Translations under genes and position numbers: made by a program
The notes under the pieces: model-generated
What the model saw: the letters and a program-made list of their open reading frames with translations, nothing else
Told to the model about the DNA's origin: nothing
Database searches by the model: none
Shown here: positions 53,054 through 62,617 of the stretch, one piece after another
Layout: each line of letters begins with the position of its first letter
Numbering within the stretch: position 1 is the stretch's first letter
Assembly: GCA_028285585.1 (NCBI GenBank)
Contig: JANQOU010000003.1
Coordinates: forward strand, 62,001 to 126,000
DNA length: 64,000 bases
Direction of reading: 5' to 3'
DNA from: Acidimicrobiia bacterium
Lineage (GTDB): Bacteria > Actinomycetota > Acidimicrobiia > Spongiisociales > ZC4RG35

Positions 53054-55135
53054 TCACCCGGCGAGAGAGTCCTCGATGCCCATGATCACCCTGTCGGTGT
53101 CTATGAGCGCATGATCTTCGATCGCGAATTGAGGCCAGGGCACATCGAAGCCGGTCACTCTGACGATTGGGGCGACCAGGTCGTACATCGCCTCCTCGGC
53201 CACAACCGCAGCCACCTCGGCCGCCACACCTGCTGAGCCCTGCGGCTCCTGCACCAGCAGCAACCTGCCTGTCTTCGTGACCGAATCGAGGACGGTCTGC
53301 CGGTCCCAGGGGAAGAGAGTTCTCAGGTCGATCACTTCGACGCTGTGCCCGGACTGTTTCGCGGCCCCCAGGGCGACGGGCACCATTCCGCCGTAGGTGA
53401 CGAGGGTGAGGTCGGAACCCGCCTTCCGAATGCGGGCTCGACCGATGGGCAGCGTGAAGTGCTCGATCGGCACCTGCTCACGTCCCGCCCTGTAGAGGAC
53501 CTTGGGCTCCAGGAAGATGACCGGGTCCTCGCTCTCGAGTGCCGCAGCGAGCAAACCCTTTGCGTCAGTCGGGGTCGAGGGACAGATGACCACCAGCCCC
53601 GGAGCGTGGACGAAGTAGGCCTCGGGGGAGTCGCAATGGTGCTCATGGGCACCGATCCCTGCACCGTTGGGCATCCTCACCAGCACAGGGACGCTCGAGT
53701 TGCCTCTGGTCCGATAGCGGAATCGGCCTAGATGGCTGACTATCTGGTCGAACGCCGGGTACACGAACCCTTCGAACTGGATCTCGGCTATAGGTCGAGC
53801 GCCGGCGAGGGCCATGCCGACGGCGGACCCGACGATCCCTGACTCGTTGAGAGGGGAGTCGATGACCCGATCAGGCCCGAACACGTCCTGAAGCCCTTCG
53901 GTGATGCGAAACACGCCCCCCGCCTTCCCGATGTCTTCACCAAGGATGATTGTCTCGTGATCGCTCTTCATCACCTGATGCAGTCCGGCGTTGAGAGCCT
54001 CTGCCATGTTCCAGTTCTCTGTTGGCCCGTCGGGCAGTTGATCCGTGCCCACCTCCCAAATCTCGTCGGAGGAGAAGGCGGTCTCGGCCTCGCCGTGTGC
54101 TCGCTGCATGGCGTGCAGCTGGTCCACCACGTGCTCCGGGATCTTGTGGAAGGCGTGCTTGACCGCGCTGTCACGCTCCGGCAGCGGCTCGGCTTCGATG
54201 GCTGTGATCGCGGCGTCGACAGAGTCGGTGACCTCCATGGCCACCTTCTCACCGACACGCTCGTCCCACTCGCCCCGGTTCTCGAGATGACGCCGCAGCC
54301 GCTCGATGGCGTCCTTTTCCTTCCAAGCTTCCACCTCATCGGTTGATCGGTAGAGCGTGTCGTCGTCAGCAGTGGCGTGCGGTCCGTACCGATAGGTCAT
54401 GGCTTCGATGAGGGTCGGGCCTTTCCCCTCCCGGGCTCGCCTAGTGGCCATTCGAGTGGCGAGGTACACGGCGATCGGGTCCATGCCGTCGACTCGCAGC
54501 CCTTCGAAGCCGTACGCCTCCGCTTTTTGGGCGATCGTCTCCGACGCTGTCTGCTTCTCGTACGGCACCGAGATCGCATAGAGGTTGTTGGCGCAGATGA
54601 AGACGGTGGGCGTCTTCCAGACTCCGGCGAAGTTCATACCCGAGTGAAAGTCGACCTCTGAGGTGGCCCCGTCGCCGAAGTAGACGGTGGTGACAGTGCC
54701 CTCACCTCGGAGCTTTGTCACATAGGAGTAGCCCACGGCATGAGGAAGCTGGCTGGCGATGGGGACGGTGACGATCCCGGTCCGATACTTGTCCAGATCC
54801 CACCCTGCGTTCGGCAGACCTTTCCAATACGCGAGAAGGGCCTCCATCGGGAGGCCCCTGGTGATCTGCACACCGTGCTCTCTGTAGCTGGGAAAGACGA
54901 AGTCTTTCGGCTCCATAGCCATCGCCGAGCCGATCTGCACGGCCTCCTGACCTTCCAACATCGCATAGGTGCCGATGCGGCCCTGACGTTGAAGGGCGAG
55001 CATTCGCCGGTCCAGTTCCCTTGACAACACCATGGAGCGATACATCTCCTGCAAGGTGTCGGACGCCAACCCTGGATCCTCTCCCACCAGCTCACCAGCG
55101 CTGTCGATGATCCTCAACGTCTCGTATCGCCCCAT
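53054..55135 (-). CDS. 2-oxoacid dehydrogenase E1, alpha and beta fused
   Basis: 693 residues from ATG 55135. The alpha half binds thiamine diphosphate (YFGDGATSEVDFHSGMNFAG with NNLYAIS). After residue about 360 the beta half begins (MAEALNAGLHQVMKSDHETI, then GEDIGKAGGVF and PIAEIQFEGFVYPAFDQIVS). Usually these are two genes (bkdA/bkdB or pdhA/pdhB). E2 and E3 are not nearby. The substrate may be pyruvate or branched-chain 2-oxoacids. Confidence 0.88.
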   Translation of the reverse strand: MGRYETLRIIDSAGELVGEDPGLASDTLQEMYRSMVLSRELDRRMLALQRQGRIGTYAMLEGQEAVQIGSAMAMEPKDFVFPSYREHGVQITRGLPMEALLAYWKGLPNAGWDLDKYRTGIVTVPIASQLPHAVGYSYVTKLRGEGTVTTVYFGDGATSEVDFHSGMNFAGVWKTPTVFICANNLYAISVPYEKQTASETIAQKAEAYGFEGLRVDGMDPIAVYLATRMATRRAREGKGPTLIEAMTYRYGPHATADDDTLYRSTDEVEAWKEKDAIERLRRHLENRGEWDERVGEKVAMEVTDSVDAAITAIEAEPLPERDSAVKHAFHKIPEHVVDQLHAMQRAHGEAETAFSSDEIWEVGTDQLPDGPTENWNMAEALNAGLHQVMKSDHETIILGEDIGKAGGVFRITEGLQDVFGPDRVIDSPLNESGIVGSAVGMALAGARPIAEIQFEGFVYPAFDQIVSHLGRFRYRTRGNSSVPVLVRMPNGAGIGAHEHHCDSPEAYFVHAPGLVVICPSTPTDAKGLLAAALESEDPVIFLEPKVLYRAGREQVPIEHFTLPIGRARIRKAGSDLTLVTYGGMVPVALGAAKQSGHSVEVIDLRTLFPWDRQTVLDSVTKTGRLLLVQEPQGSAGVAAEVAAVVAEEAMYDLVAPIVRVTGFDVPWPQFAIEDHALIDTDRVIMGIEDSLAG

Positions 55136-55181
55136 GGGCTGAGTCTGCCACAAGTCGGCTATGAGGGTCCGGGGCTAACTT

Positions 55182-56285
55182 GTGGGCGTGCCCAAGTTCC
55201 GGCCGGAGATCCAAGCTCTCAACCCCTATCAGGTTGGAAGGCCGATAGACGAGGTGGCTCGCGATATCGGCCTCGGCTCGGCATCGATCGTCAAGCTGAC
55301 TGCCAACGAGAGCCCCGACGGGCCATTTCCAGGAGTGGCCGAGGCTGTGGCCGCCGCCGTGTCCGGGGTCAACCGATATCCGGACAACGACCTGTGGGAG
55401 TTGAGTCATGCGCTGGCCGGCGAGATCGGGGTCTCCAGGGAGGCGGTCCTGTTTGGAGCCGGCAGCGTCGGGTTGATCGCCGAGATCATGAGTGCTGCTG
55501 CTGGGCCAGGCACCAATGTGGTCTATGGCTGGCCGTCCTTTGTCATGTACCGGTTCGCAGCCACTTGGTCAGGTGCAGCCCATGTCGAGGTGCCACTGGA
55601 TGACGCCCACGAGTTAGATCTAGATGCTCTTGCCTCGGCAATTGATGACGCCACCCGGGTTGTCATCGTCTGCAACCCCAACAACCCCACGGGGACGATC
55701 AAGTCGGGTGACGAGATAGAGGACTTCGTAGCAGCCGTTCCTGAAGACGTCCTCGTGGTTGTCGACGAGGCGTATCACGAGTTCGTCCGTGATGAGCGTT
55801 ATCGCTCGGCTGTCCCGGTCGCCGCGGCGCGGCCCAACGTGGTGGTCTTGCGCACGTTCTCGAAGATCTACTCGTTGGCCGGGCTCCGGATCGGTTACGC
55901 CGTCGGCCAACCACCGACACTCGCCGAGATACGAAAGGCTCAGGAGCCGCTCACCGTGACCACCGTCTCGCAAGCGGCTGCACACGCCTCGCTGGGCCAG
56001 CCCGAGGAGTTGGAGCGGAGGGTGATGGCGAACGAGGCGGCACGGCATCATCTCCAGGGAGCGCTGATCGAGCGCGAAGTGGAGTTCGTCGAGTCGCACA
56101 CCAACTTCATCTACTTCAAGATGCCGGGAGGAGACTCCGCCGGTCTTTCTGACGCCTTCACTGCCCGAGGCGTCATTCTTCGGCCGATGGGTGGCGGCTG
56201 GCTCAGGGTGACGGTGGGGTCCGAAGCCGATAATCGCCAGTTTGTGGCGTCGCTGGACGCCATACTGAGCGACAGCAGGGCCTGA
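55182..56285 (+). CDS. hisC: Histidinol-phosphate / aromatic aminotransferase
   Basis: 367 residues, GTG start. PLP Lys in RTFSKIYSLAGLRIGYA near 227; CNPNNPTGT, VVVDEAYHEF and the final GWLRVTVG are all present. It makes histidinol phosphate and may also act in Phe/Tyr synthesis. No other his gene is in the window, so an aromatic role is possible. Confidence 0.88.
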   Translation: MGVPKFRPEIQALNPYQVGRPIDEVARDIGLGSASIVKLTANESPDGPFPGVAEAVAAAVSGVNRYPDNDLWELSHALAGEIGVSREAVLFGAGSVGLIAEIMSAAAGPGTNVVYGWPSFVMYRFAATWSGAAHVEVPLDDAHELDLDALASAIDDATRVVIVCNPNNPTGTIKSGDEIEDFVAAVPEDVLVVVDEAYHEFVRDERYRSAVPVAAARPNVVVLRTFSKIYSLAGLRIGYAVGQPPTLAEIRKAQEPLTVTTVSQAAAHASLGQPEELERRVMANEAARHHLQGALIEREVEFVESHTNFIYFKMPGGDSAGLSDAFTARGVILRPMGGGWLRVTVGSEADNRQFVASLDAILSDSRA

Positions 56286-56353
56286 TTTTGCTTTGTTGCG
56301 GAATCCGGCTTCTATTTACACCGTAAACCTCTACGTCTCACGCAGGAGCAGTC

Positions 56354-58930
56354 GTGAAAGCAATCGTCTCAGGTCTTGCCGCTGTCGCGCGCCGAGCCCC
56401 CGTAATCGTCATCATTGTCACCCTGGCTCTCACCGGTGTCTTTGGCTACTTCGCCGGCCAAGTCGAGATTGCGTCGGGCAACGAGGGGTTCGCGCCCGAG
56501 GGTGACGAGATCTCCGCATCGGAGCGCATAGCTGACAAGTTCGGAGAGGACACCGCCGAGTCTGCGATTCAGGTGATCATCCGAGATCTGGATGGCGATG
56601 TCATCACGGTCGAGGGCCTCAAGACTGCCATCGAGACGATTGCGGTGATGCGCGCCTCGGACGTCGGTGCTCAGATCTCCGACCGGCCCGACCGCCCAGG
56701 AGCGTTCCACTACCTGACAGGTGTTGAGCAGGCGATGCAGGCTCAGGGAATCCCTCTAGAGGCTATGACCGATGAGATGGTCAAGCAGTTCTATGTGGCC
56801 TCACTGGATCCGGCCAACTCAGCGCCGGAGCAAGTTTCCTTCCTGACGCGCCTCATTGCCGAGGATTACGACCCGGCGACGGTCTCGGCGACGTCGGGGA
56901 TGGCGCTCGCTTTCACTCTTCCGTTCCCAGGTGCCGACTTCGACGAGCAGTTCCAGAACCAGATAGACGCCGAAGCAGCCATGGCGGCCGACCTCGAAGC
57001 GATCGATACCTCATTCGAGATAAGACCCTTCTCCTTCGGGCTCCTGCTTTCAGGCTCGGATGACTTCCAGCAGGAGATCGGCACGCTGTTCGGTCTCGCC
57101 TTCATGGTCATCCTCATCATCCTGCTTTTTGTCTATTGGCTGAAGCCCGGCAAAGAGGGGAGCCGCTGGGCATCGATCCGCAGAACCCTCGCGGACATGG
57201 GTCTCACGCTGCTCACGATCGTCATTGCGATCTTCTGGATGCAGGGCCTCGGCTTCTTGGCAGCCGAAGCCGGGATCATCGACGCCTTCTCGGCACCAAC
57301 GCAGATCGTGCCCATCCTCCTCATCGGCTTGGGCGTCGACTACGCGATCCACCTCACGTCCCGCTACCGCGAAGAAGTGGGCCAGGGTGAGTCGGTCGAC
57401 GGCGCCATGACCGGGGCCATTCGATCGGTCGGCATTGCCTTGGCGCTTGCGACGATCACCACGGTCATCGGGTTCCTGACCAACGTCTTCAACCCGGTCC
57501 CGGCGCTCAAGGACTTCGGGATCCTGGCAGCAATCGGCATCGTCGTGTCATTCCTGCTGATGCTCACCTTTGTTCCTTCGGTCAGGATGTTGGCTGATCG
57601 CCGCGCCGAGCGTTTGGGGCGTCTGCCGGTGGCTTCTCTCCAGAGTCATGGAGAGCGCTTGCTCCCCAACCTGATGGAGAAACTGGCGGTGTTGGCTCGG
57701 CATGCAGCGGTTCCCACGATCATCGTGGCCATCGTCCTCGGTGGTGCCGGCTTCTACGGCTTCACCCAGCTGGAGACAGAGTTCTCGGTGACCGACTTCC
57801 TTCCAGACGATTCGCCTTATGTCGAGACGCTTGACGTCCTCGCGACCAATTTCGGCGGCGGGTTCGGCGAGCAAACTCAGGTGCTGGTCGAGGCCGCGGC
57901 GGATCAGGCGATCAATGCCGAAGTGCACAACGCTTTGGTTGTCGCCAACCAGCAGTTGGCAGAGCTCGACGATGTCGCGACCGTCGACACGCCACGAGGC
58001 GCATTCGTAATCGGCAGCTCGCCTCTTGCGTTGCTGGGTCAGATGTTCGCCGAGGGGCCGGCGACAGCACCGCCCGCAGTTCTAGAAGCGGCTCAGGCCG
58101 TCGGCCTTGGCCAGGACCTGATGGTCTCGGCGGGTGCCGATGTGACACCCCTGTACATGGCGATGCTCGATGCGGTGCCGGAGCAGGCGGCACGAGTGAT
58201 CTACGTCGAAGATGGGCAGATCAACGCCTTGCTTTGGGATGTCACCACTACCGCAGGCGAAGAGGTCGAGGCTTTGAGAACGGGGTTGGACGATGCATTC
58301 GCTCCGATCAACGACCTGGGTGCAGCCGCCATCGACACCTCCCAGAACATCATCACCGATGAGGTGATCAACGAACTCACCGAGTCGCAGTCGAGCTCGT
58401 TGTTCCTGACCATTGTCGTGTCTGGCCTTGTGCTCGTGATCAACTTCGTCATCGAGGCGAGACGCTGGTTCCTCGGAGTCATCACCATCGCCCCGGTGGC
58501 GCTGGTTGTCTTGTGGACTTACGGACTGATGTTCGTGACCGGCATCCCGTTCGGACCCGTCACGGCGACTCTGGCAGCGCTGGCGATTGGCATCGGCGTG
58601 CCATTCACGATCCACATCGCGCGCAGGTTCACCGAGGATCGCAAGCTGATGTCTGACGCCGACGACGCGATGCGCTCGACCATGCGGCACACGGGCGGAG
58701 CCCTCGCCGGCTCGGCCTTCACCACGATGGCCGGGTTCGGGGTGCTGATGACTTCCAGCCTCGTGCCGTTCCGGCAGATGGGTCAGGTGACCGTCTACGC
58801 GATTGGCCTGGCGCTGTTGGCAGCTGTTGCCGTTCTGCCGTCGATGCTGGCGCTTTGGGACAGGTATCACCGTCGCAGAGGCGACACTCAAATTGGGTCG
58901 GAAGAACCGGGGACGATCACTTCCACCTGA
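56354..58930 (+). CDS. MMPL/RND-family transporter
   Basis: 858 residues, GTG start. Twelve predicted spans in two halves, each with a large external loop. The sterol-sensing-like segments (ILLIGLGVDYAIHLTSRYRE and AALAIGIGVPFTIHIARRFT) are typical. Such proteins export lipids or hydrophobic compounds using the proton gradient. Followed by a strong terminator. Confidence 0.88.
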   Translation: MKAIVSGLAAVARRAPVIVIIVTLALTGVFGYFAGQVEIASGNEGFAPEGDEISASERIADKFGEDTAESAIQVIIRDLDGDVITVEGLKTAIETIAVMRASDVGAQISDRPDRPGAFHYLTGVEQAMQAQGIPLEAMTDEMVKQFYVASLDPANSAPEQVSFLTRLIAEDYDPATVSATSGMALAFTLPFPGADFDEQFQNQIDAEAAMAADLEAIDTSFEIRPFSFGLLLSGSDDFQQEIGTLFGLAFMVILIILLFVYWLKPGKEGSRWASIRRTLADMGLTLLTIVIAIFWMQGLGFLAAEAGIIDAFSAPTQIVPILLIGLGVDYAIHLTSRYREEVGQGESVDGAMTGAIRSVGIALALATITTVIGFLTNVFNPVPALKDFGILAAIGIVVSFLLMLTFVPSVRMLADRRAERLGRLPVASLQSHGERLLPNLMEKLAVLARHAAVPTIIVAIVLGGAGFYGFTQLETEFSVTDFLPDDSPYVETLDVLATNFGGGFGEQTQVLVEAAADQAINAEVHNALVVANQQLAELDDVATVDTPRGAFVIGSSPLALLGQMFAEGPATAPPAVLEAAQAVGLGQDLMVSAGADVTPLYMAMLDAVPEQAARVIYVEDGQINALLWDVTTTAGEEVEALRTGLDDAFAPINDLGAAAIDTSQNIITDEVINELTESQSSSLFLTIVVSGLVLVINFVIEARRWFLGVITIAPVALVVLWTYGLMFVTGIPFGPVTATLAALAIGIGVPFTIHIARRFTEDRKLMSDADDAMRSTMRHTGGALAGSAFTTMAGFGVLMTSSLVPFRQMGQVTVYAIGLALLAAVAVLPSMLALWDRYHRRRGDTQIGSEEPGTITST

Positions 58931-58951
58931 GATCAATTCGATAAGAATGTC

Positions 58952-58978
58952 GGGCGGGCCTCTGGCCCGCCCTTTTTT
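58952..58978 (+). terminator. Intrinsic terminator after MMPL gene
   Basis: Perfect 9-bp GGGCGGGCC/GGCCCGCCC stem, TCT loop, six T. The next ATG follows after 2 nt. Confidence 0.93.
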
Positions 58979-58980
58979 GT

Positions 58981-59967
58981 ATGGATGCATCACGAATCGC
59001 CAAAGAGGCTTCAGCCCTCCTCCCGCTTGCCCACAGGGTCTTGAAGCGGTACCCGTTCCTCACCAGTGAGGTTGAGCACCTGGCCACGCACTCCAACGTG
59101 ATGTACCGGGTGGTGACCAGCAACGGTGAGCAGCTCGTCTTGCGAGTGGGCACGCCTCACGCCAACACCCGTTCCAACATCCAGTTCGAGGTCGAATGGC
59201 TGGACGCTCTGAATCGTGAGACATCATTGGATGTCGTGGCACCGATACGCACTGCGGGCGGCGGGTTGATCGTCGACGAGATGGACCCCGACTTGGACAA
59301 GGAGCGGCCTTGTGTCCTCTTCAGCTGGATGCCGGGCACTCCTCTCGGCGACGGTGCCGGTCCTTTCGGATACAGGTTGTTGGGCCAGATGTGTGCTGCT
59401 CTTCAGCAGCACGGCCGCAGCTGGACACCGCCTGCCGTTGGCGAGATGAGGAAGTGGGATCGCGTCTTCTACTACGACAAGGACGCCGACCCGGTCGTCG
59501 TGAACGACCCGCTCTACGGCCACCTGTTCGATGTTCCGCGTCAGAAGATGATCGAGAAGGCCGCTTTGACGAGTCAGCAATACATCAAAGATGCCTGGTC
59601 TTCGGAATCGCCTCAGGTGGTGCACGGCGACCTTCACGAATGGAATGTCCACGTTGTGAGGAGCCGGGTTTATGCCTTCGACTTCGAGGACGTGATGATC
59701 GCCACGCCGGGGCAAGATGCCGCCATCTGCCTCTACTCGTCGCGAATGGACGACTCCCGTGACGAGATCCGGGGCGCTTTCCGAAAGGGCTATGAGAGCA
59801 TCGCCAAGTGGCCGATCATCGACGAATCCCAACTCGATGCATTCCACGCTGCCAGGCAGGTGATGCTGATGAACTACGCAGCCCGGACGCTCGCCATGAA
59901 CGAGGCGCGCGACTACCTGGATCGGGTGTTCCCGTGGATCCAGAGCTACGTCACCAAATACGCCTGA
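58981..59967 (+). CDS. Aminoglycoside-phosphotransferase-fold kinase
   Basis: 328 residues. Catalytic loop VVHGDLHEWNVHV and metal site AFDFEDVMIA are clear; the N-lobe has NVMYRVVTSNGEQLVLRVG. Similar proteins phosphorylate small metabolites such as homoserine, choline or methylthioribose. The ATG sits immediately after the terminator T run, so either it is leaderless with a promoter overlapping the hairpin or the true start is further in. Confidence 0.82.
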   Translation: MDASRIAKEASALLPLAHRVLKRYPFLTSEVEHLATHSNVMYRVVTSNGEQLVLRVGTPHANTRSNIQFEVEWLDALNRETSLDVVAPIRTAGGGLIVDEMDPDLDKERPCVLFSWMPGTPLGDGAGPFGYRLLGQMCAALQQHGRSWTPPAVGEMRKWDRVFYYDKDADPVVVNDPLYGHLFDVPRQKMIEKAALTSQQYIKDAWSSESPQVVHGDLHEWNVHVVRSRVYAFDFEDVMIATPGQDAAICLYSSRMDDSRDEIRGAFRKGYESIAKWPIIDESQLDAFHAARQVMLMNYAARTLAMNEARDYLDRVFPWIQSYVTKYA

Positions 59968-60031
59968 GTCAGGTCTCCTCCCCGCCTGTCACCGCTACGG
60001 TCAGGTGACCACGAGCTCAGAGAGGTTTGAC

Positions 60032-60439
60032 ATGCCGTCGATGGAGAAGTTCTGCACGATTGAAGCCAGCCTGGAGATGAACGTCATCGGGAAGGGGCCC
60101 GGTGGGATGAGGATCGACTTCCCGTTCGAAGGGACGGCCACCAGTGAGCACTGGGAAGGTGAACGCCCGGTCAAGGGTGTCGACTATTTGACCGTTCGGG
60201 AGGACGGGAACATGGATCTCGACATTCGGGCCACCATCGGCGAGAAGAGAGAGACGGTCAGCTATTCGGGAACGGGTGTCTCCATCGCCAACCCGGACCA
60301 GTCGGCAGACCCCAAGGAGTTGATCACGTTCCACACCGGAAACGAAGACTTGGCCTGGCTCAACAACGAGGTCGGAGTCGCGTTTGGCCATGGCGAGGGA
60401 GGCACAATCGCCCTCACCATCTACCTCCTCAAACCCTAG
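60032..60439 (+). CDS. DUF3237-like protein
   Basis: 135 residues from ATG 60032, chosen for AGAGAGG 7 nt upstream; GTG 60005 is the alternative. Pattern FPFEGTATSEHWEGERPVKG, then DYLTVREDGNMDLDIRATIG resembles DUF3237 beta-barrels. Function unknown. Confidence 0.6.
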   Translation: MPSMEKFCTIEASLEMNVIGKGPGGMRIDFPFEGTATSEHWEGERPVKGVDYLTVREDGNMDLDIRATIGEKRETVSYSGTGVSIANPDQSADPKELITFHTGNEDLAWLNNEVGVAFGHGEGGTIALTIYLLKP

Positions 60440-60455
60440 ACAACCCCCGTACCTG

Positions 60456-60567
60456 CAACCTCAGGTAATAGCGACCAGATACGGGCCCAATAGCCTCGAG
60501 TTCAATGAACGCGGCTTCAACCCGAGGCCATAGCGACCAGATACGGGCCGTATTACCTGAGGTTCGC
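60456..60567. repeat. Repeat family A, copy 3 (double core)
   Basis: AACCTCAGGTAATAGCGACC...GGGCC at 60457, a second core TAGCGACCAGATACGGGCC at 60531, and TATTACCTGAGGTTCGC at the end. The two ends are inverted. The element stops exactly at the enoyl-CoA hydratase stop codon. Confidence 0.85.
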
Positions 60568-61344
60568 TTAGGCGGGGTTGCGGAAGTTTGGGGGGCGTTT
60601 CTCGAGGAAGGCGGTGACGCCTTCCTGATGTTCGGCTGTCTTGCCGAGCCGGCCCTGTTCCCTCTTCTCCGCTTCGAGCGCCTCGTCGAAGGTCAGGCTG
60701 GTGGCGCCACGGATGAGGCGACGGGTGGTCACCAGAGAGTCCGGGACCATGTCGGCGAGTGACGCAGCCAACTCAATGGCTCGGTCCACAACCTCACCGT
60801 CGGGCGTGACCTCGGTGCAGAGACCAAGCTTCTGCGCCTCCTCGGCGGAGACACGCTTGTTGGTCATCGCCAGCTCGATCGCTTTCGACACACCCACATG
60901 GTGGGGCAGCCAATAGGTGGTTCCCGAGTCCGGGGCGAGGCCGATGGCGGTGAACGCCGATGTGAAGAAGGCGGACTCGGCCATGAGCCTGATGTCGCAT
61001 CCCAGGGCGATCCCGAGCCCTGCTCCAGCAGCGACACCGTTGATGGCGGCGACGACCGGCACCGGAGCGTCGGTGATGGCGTGGACGAGTGGGTGGAAGA
61101 TGTCATCGAGGAATTGGGCCAGGTCGACACCGTCGCCGGGTTGGATCACTGCGAGGTCTGCGCCGGCGCAGAAGGCTCTGCCGGCTCCGGTGAGGACGAG
61201 GGCTCGTGCCTCGTCGCCGGCACGGTCGATGCCGTCCATTACGGCTTTGACCAGCTCGCCTTCTATCGCGTTGAACACGTCGGGTCGGTCCAGGGTGATG
61301 ACGGCGACATCCTTTTCAAGCTGATAGCGAGCACTCATGGTCAT
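60568..61344 (-). CDS. Enoyl-CoA hydratase/isomerase family protein
   Basis: 258 residues (Met3 at 61338 possible). Crotonase oxyanion-hole segments GRAFCAGADLAVI and AINGVAAGAGLGIALGCDIR; Asp in APDSGTTYWLPHHVG resembles PaaG-type isomerases or dehydratases. It acts in beta-oxidation or phenylacetate-type degradation. Confidence 0.9.
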   Translation of the reverse strand: MTMSARYQLEKDVAVITLDRPDVFNAIEGELVKAVMDGIDRAGDEARALVLTGAGRAFCAGADLAVIQPGDGVDLAQFLDDIFHPLVHAITDAPVPVVAAINGVAAGAGLGIALGCDIRLMAESAFFTSAFTAIGLAPDSGTTYWLPHHVGVSKAIELAMTNKRVSAEEAQKLGLCTEVTPDGEVVDRAIELAASLADMVPDSLVTTRRLIRGATSLTFDEALEAEKREQGRLGKTAEHQEGVTAFLEKRPPNFRNPA

Positions 61345-61450
61345 GATCGTAAAGGAAGGAAAACACCGGCGCGTCAGGCGTTTGGGCCTATGGTTACTGG
61401 CAATTCGTCGCAGCAGAGCGCCGCGAGATCACCGACCCAAAGGAGGGGCC

Positions 61451-61744
61451 GTGAACAAATCTGATATGGCGGACAAGCTGGCAGCCAAAGCCGATGTCTC
61501 CAAGGCGAAAGCCGCCGAGATCATCGAGCACATCTTCTCGACCAAAGATGGCGAGGGGATCATCGCTGTCGAGCTGGATGCCGGGCGCAAGGTGAATATC
61601 ACAGGGTTCGGGACCTTCAGCACCAAGCACCGCGCAGGTCGTCAGGGCCGCAACCCGGCCACGGGCGAGACGATCTGGATCGCACCCAAGAACTACGCAC
61701 ACTTCTCAGCCGCCAAGGGGCTCAAGGACCGAGTTTCCGAGTAG
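61451..61744 (+). CDS. DNA-binding protein HU
   Basis: 97 residues from GTG 61451, with AGGAGGGG just upstream. Begins MNKSDMADKLAAKADVSKAK; contains VNITGFGTFSTKHRAGRQGR and NPATGETIWIAPK, the DNA-binding arm. No long Lys/Ala tail as in mycobacterial HupB. A terminator follows. Confidence 0.95.
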   Translation: MNKSDMADKLAAKADVSKAKAAEIIEHIFSTKDGEGIIAVELDAGRKVNITGFGTFSTKHRAGRQGRNPATGETIWIAPKNYAHFSAAKGLKDRVSE

Positions 61745-61767
61745 CCGACAATCAAGACGAATGGAAG

Positions 61768-61790
61768 CGGCGGGCCTTCGGGCCCGTCGT
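61768..61790 (+). terminator. Terminator after HU
   Basis: CGGCGGGCC, TTCG loop, GGCCCGTCG, then TTTCTTTT. Confidence 0.88.
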
Positions 61791-61819
61791 TTCTTTTGCC
61801 CGGAGTTAGCGTGACGCCC

Positions 61820-62617
61820 ATGAGTCTTGATCGGGATCGATGGGGCCCTCCGGTACCGATCGCCCATCGTGGCAGCCGTTTCTTGTGGCCCGAGAACACC
61901 ATGCTGGCCTTCCAGAGTGTCTACGACCTGGGGTTTCGCCACTTCGAGACCGACCTGCACTTGTCCTCGGACGGCGTCCTCGTCTGCTTTCACGACGACC
62001 ATCTCGACCGGACCACCGACGGGGCAGGCCTTGTCTCAGGCTTCACTTTGAGTGAGCTCCAGGCACTCGATGCGGGGTATCGCCATGGCACCTCGGACGG
62101 TTATCCGTTCCGTTCGCAGGGCGTCAGCGTTCCCACTCTCGAGGAGCTTCTGCTGACTTTCCCCGACGCCAGCGTGGTCTTGGATCTGAAGACCGATGGG
62201 CTCGCCGAGCCGCTGGCTGCACTGGTCGAGCGACTCGATGTCGCTGATCGTCTCATCGTCGGGTCCTTCAGCGACGAGAGATTGGATCAGTTCCGTGGCC
62301 TCACCGATGGCCGTGTGCCGACGTCAACTGGCCCGGTTGCCGCCCGGATGTGGGTTCTCGCATCCAGGATGGGACGAGCAGCCGGCGGGGTGGCCACGGC
62401 ACTGCAACTGCCCACCCATCTGCGCGGCGTCAGGGTTGTGGACGAGAAGCTGATTCGCGCGGCCCACGAGGCTGGTGTTCAAGTTCACGTCTGGACCGTC
62501 AACGATCCAGACGAGATGACCCGCCTGCTCGATATGGGCGTCGACGGGTTGATCTCCGATCGTGGCGACCTGCTCAAGGACCTGCTGATCGAGCGTGGGG
62601 ATTGGGTCGACAGATGA
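61820..62617 (+). CDS. Glycerophosphodiester phosphodiesterase
   Basis: 265 residues from ATG 61820. GDPD core: IAHRGSRFLWPENTMLAF, ETDLHLSSDGVLVCFHDDHL with catalytic His and Glu, and the late VWTVNDPDEMTRLLDMGVDG. It splits glycerophosphodiesters to glycerol 3-phosphate. Cytosolic; no signal peptide. Confidence 0.93.
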   Translation: MSLDRDRWGPPVPIAHRGSRFLWPENTMLAFQSVYDLGFRHFETDLHLSSDGVLVCFHDDHLDRTTDGAGLVSGFTLSELQALDAGYRHGTSDGYPFRSQGVSVPTLEELLLTFPDASVVLDLKTDGLAEPLAALVERLDVADRLIVGSFSDERLDQFRGLTDGRVPTSTGPVAARMWVLASRMGRAAGGVATALQLPTHLRGVRVVDEKLIRAAHEAGVQVHVWTVNDPDEMTRLLDMGVDGLISDRGDLLKDLLIERGDWVDR

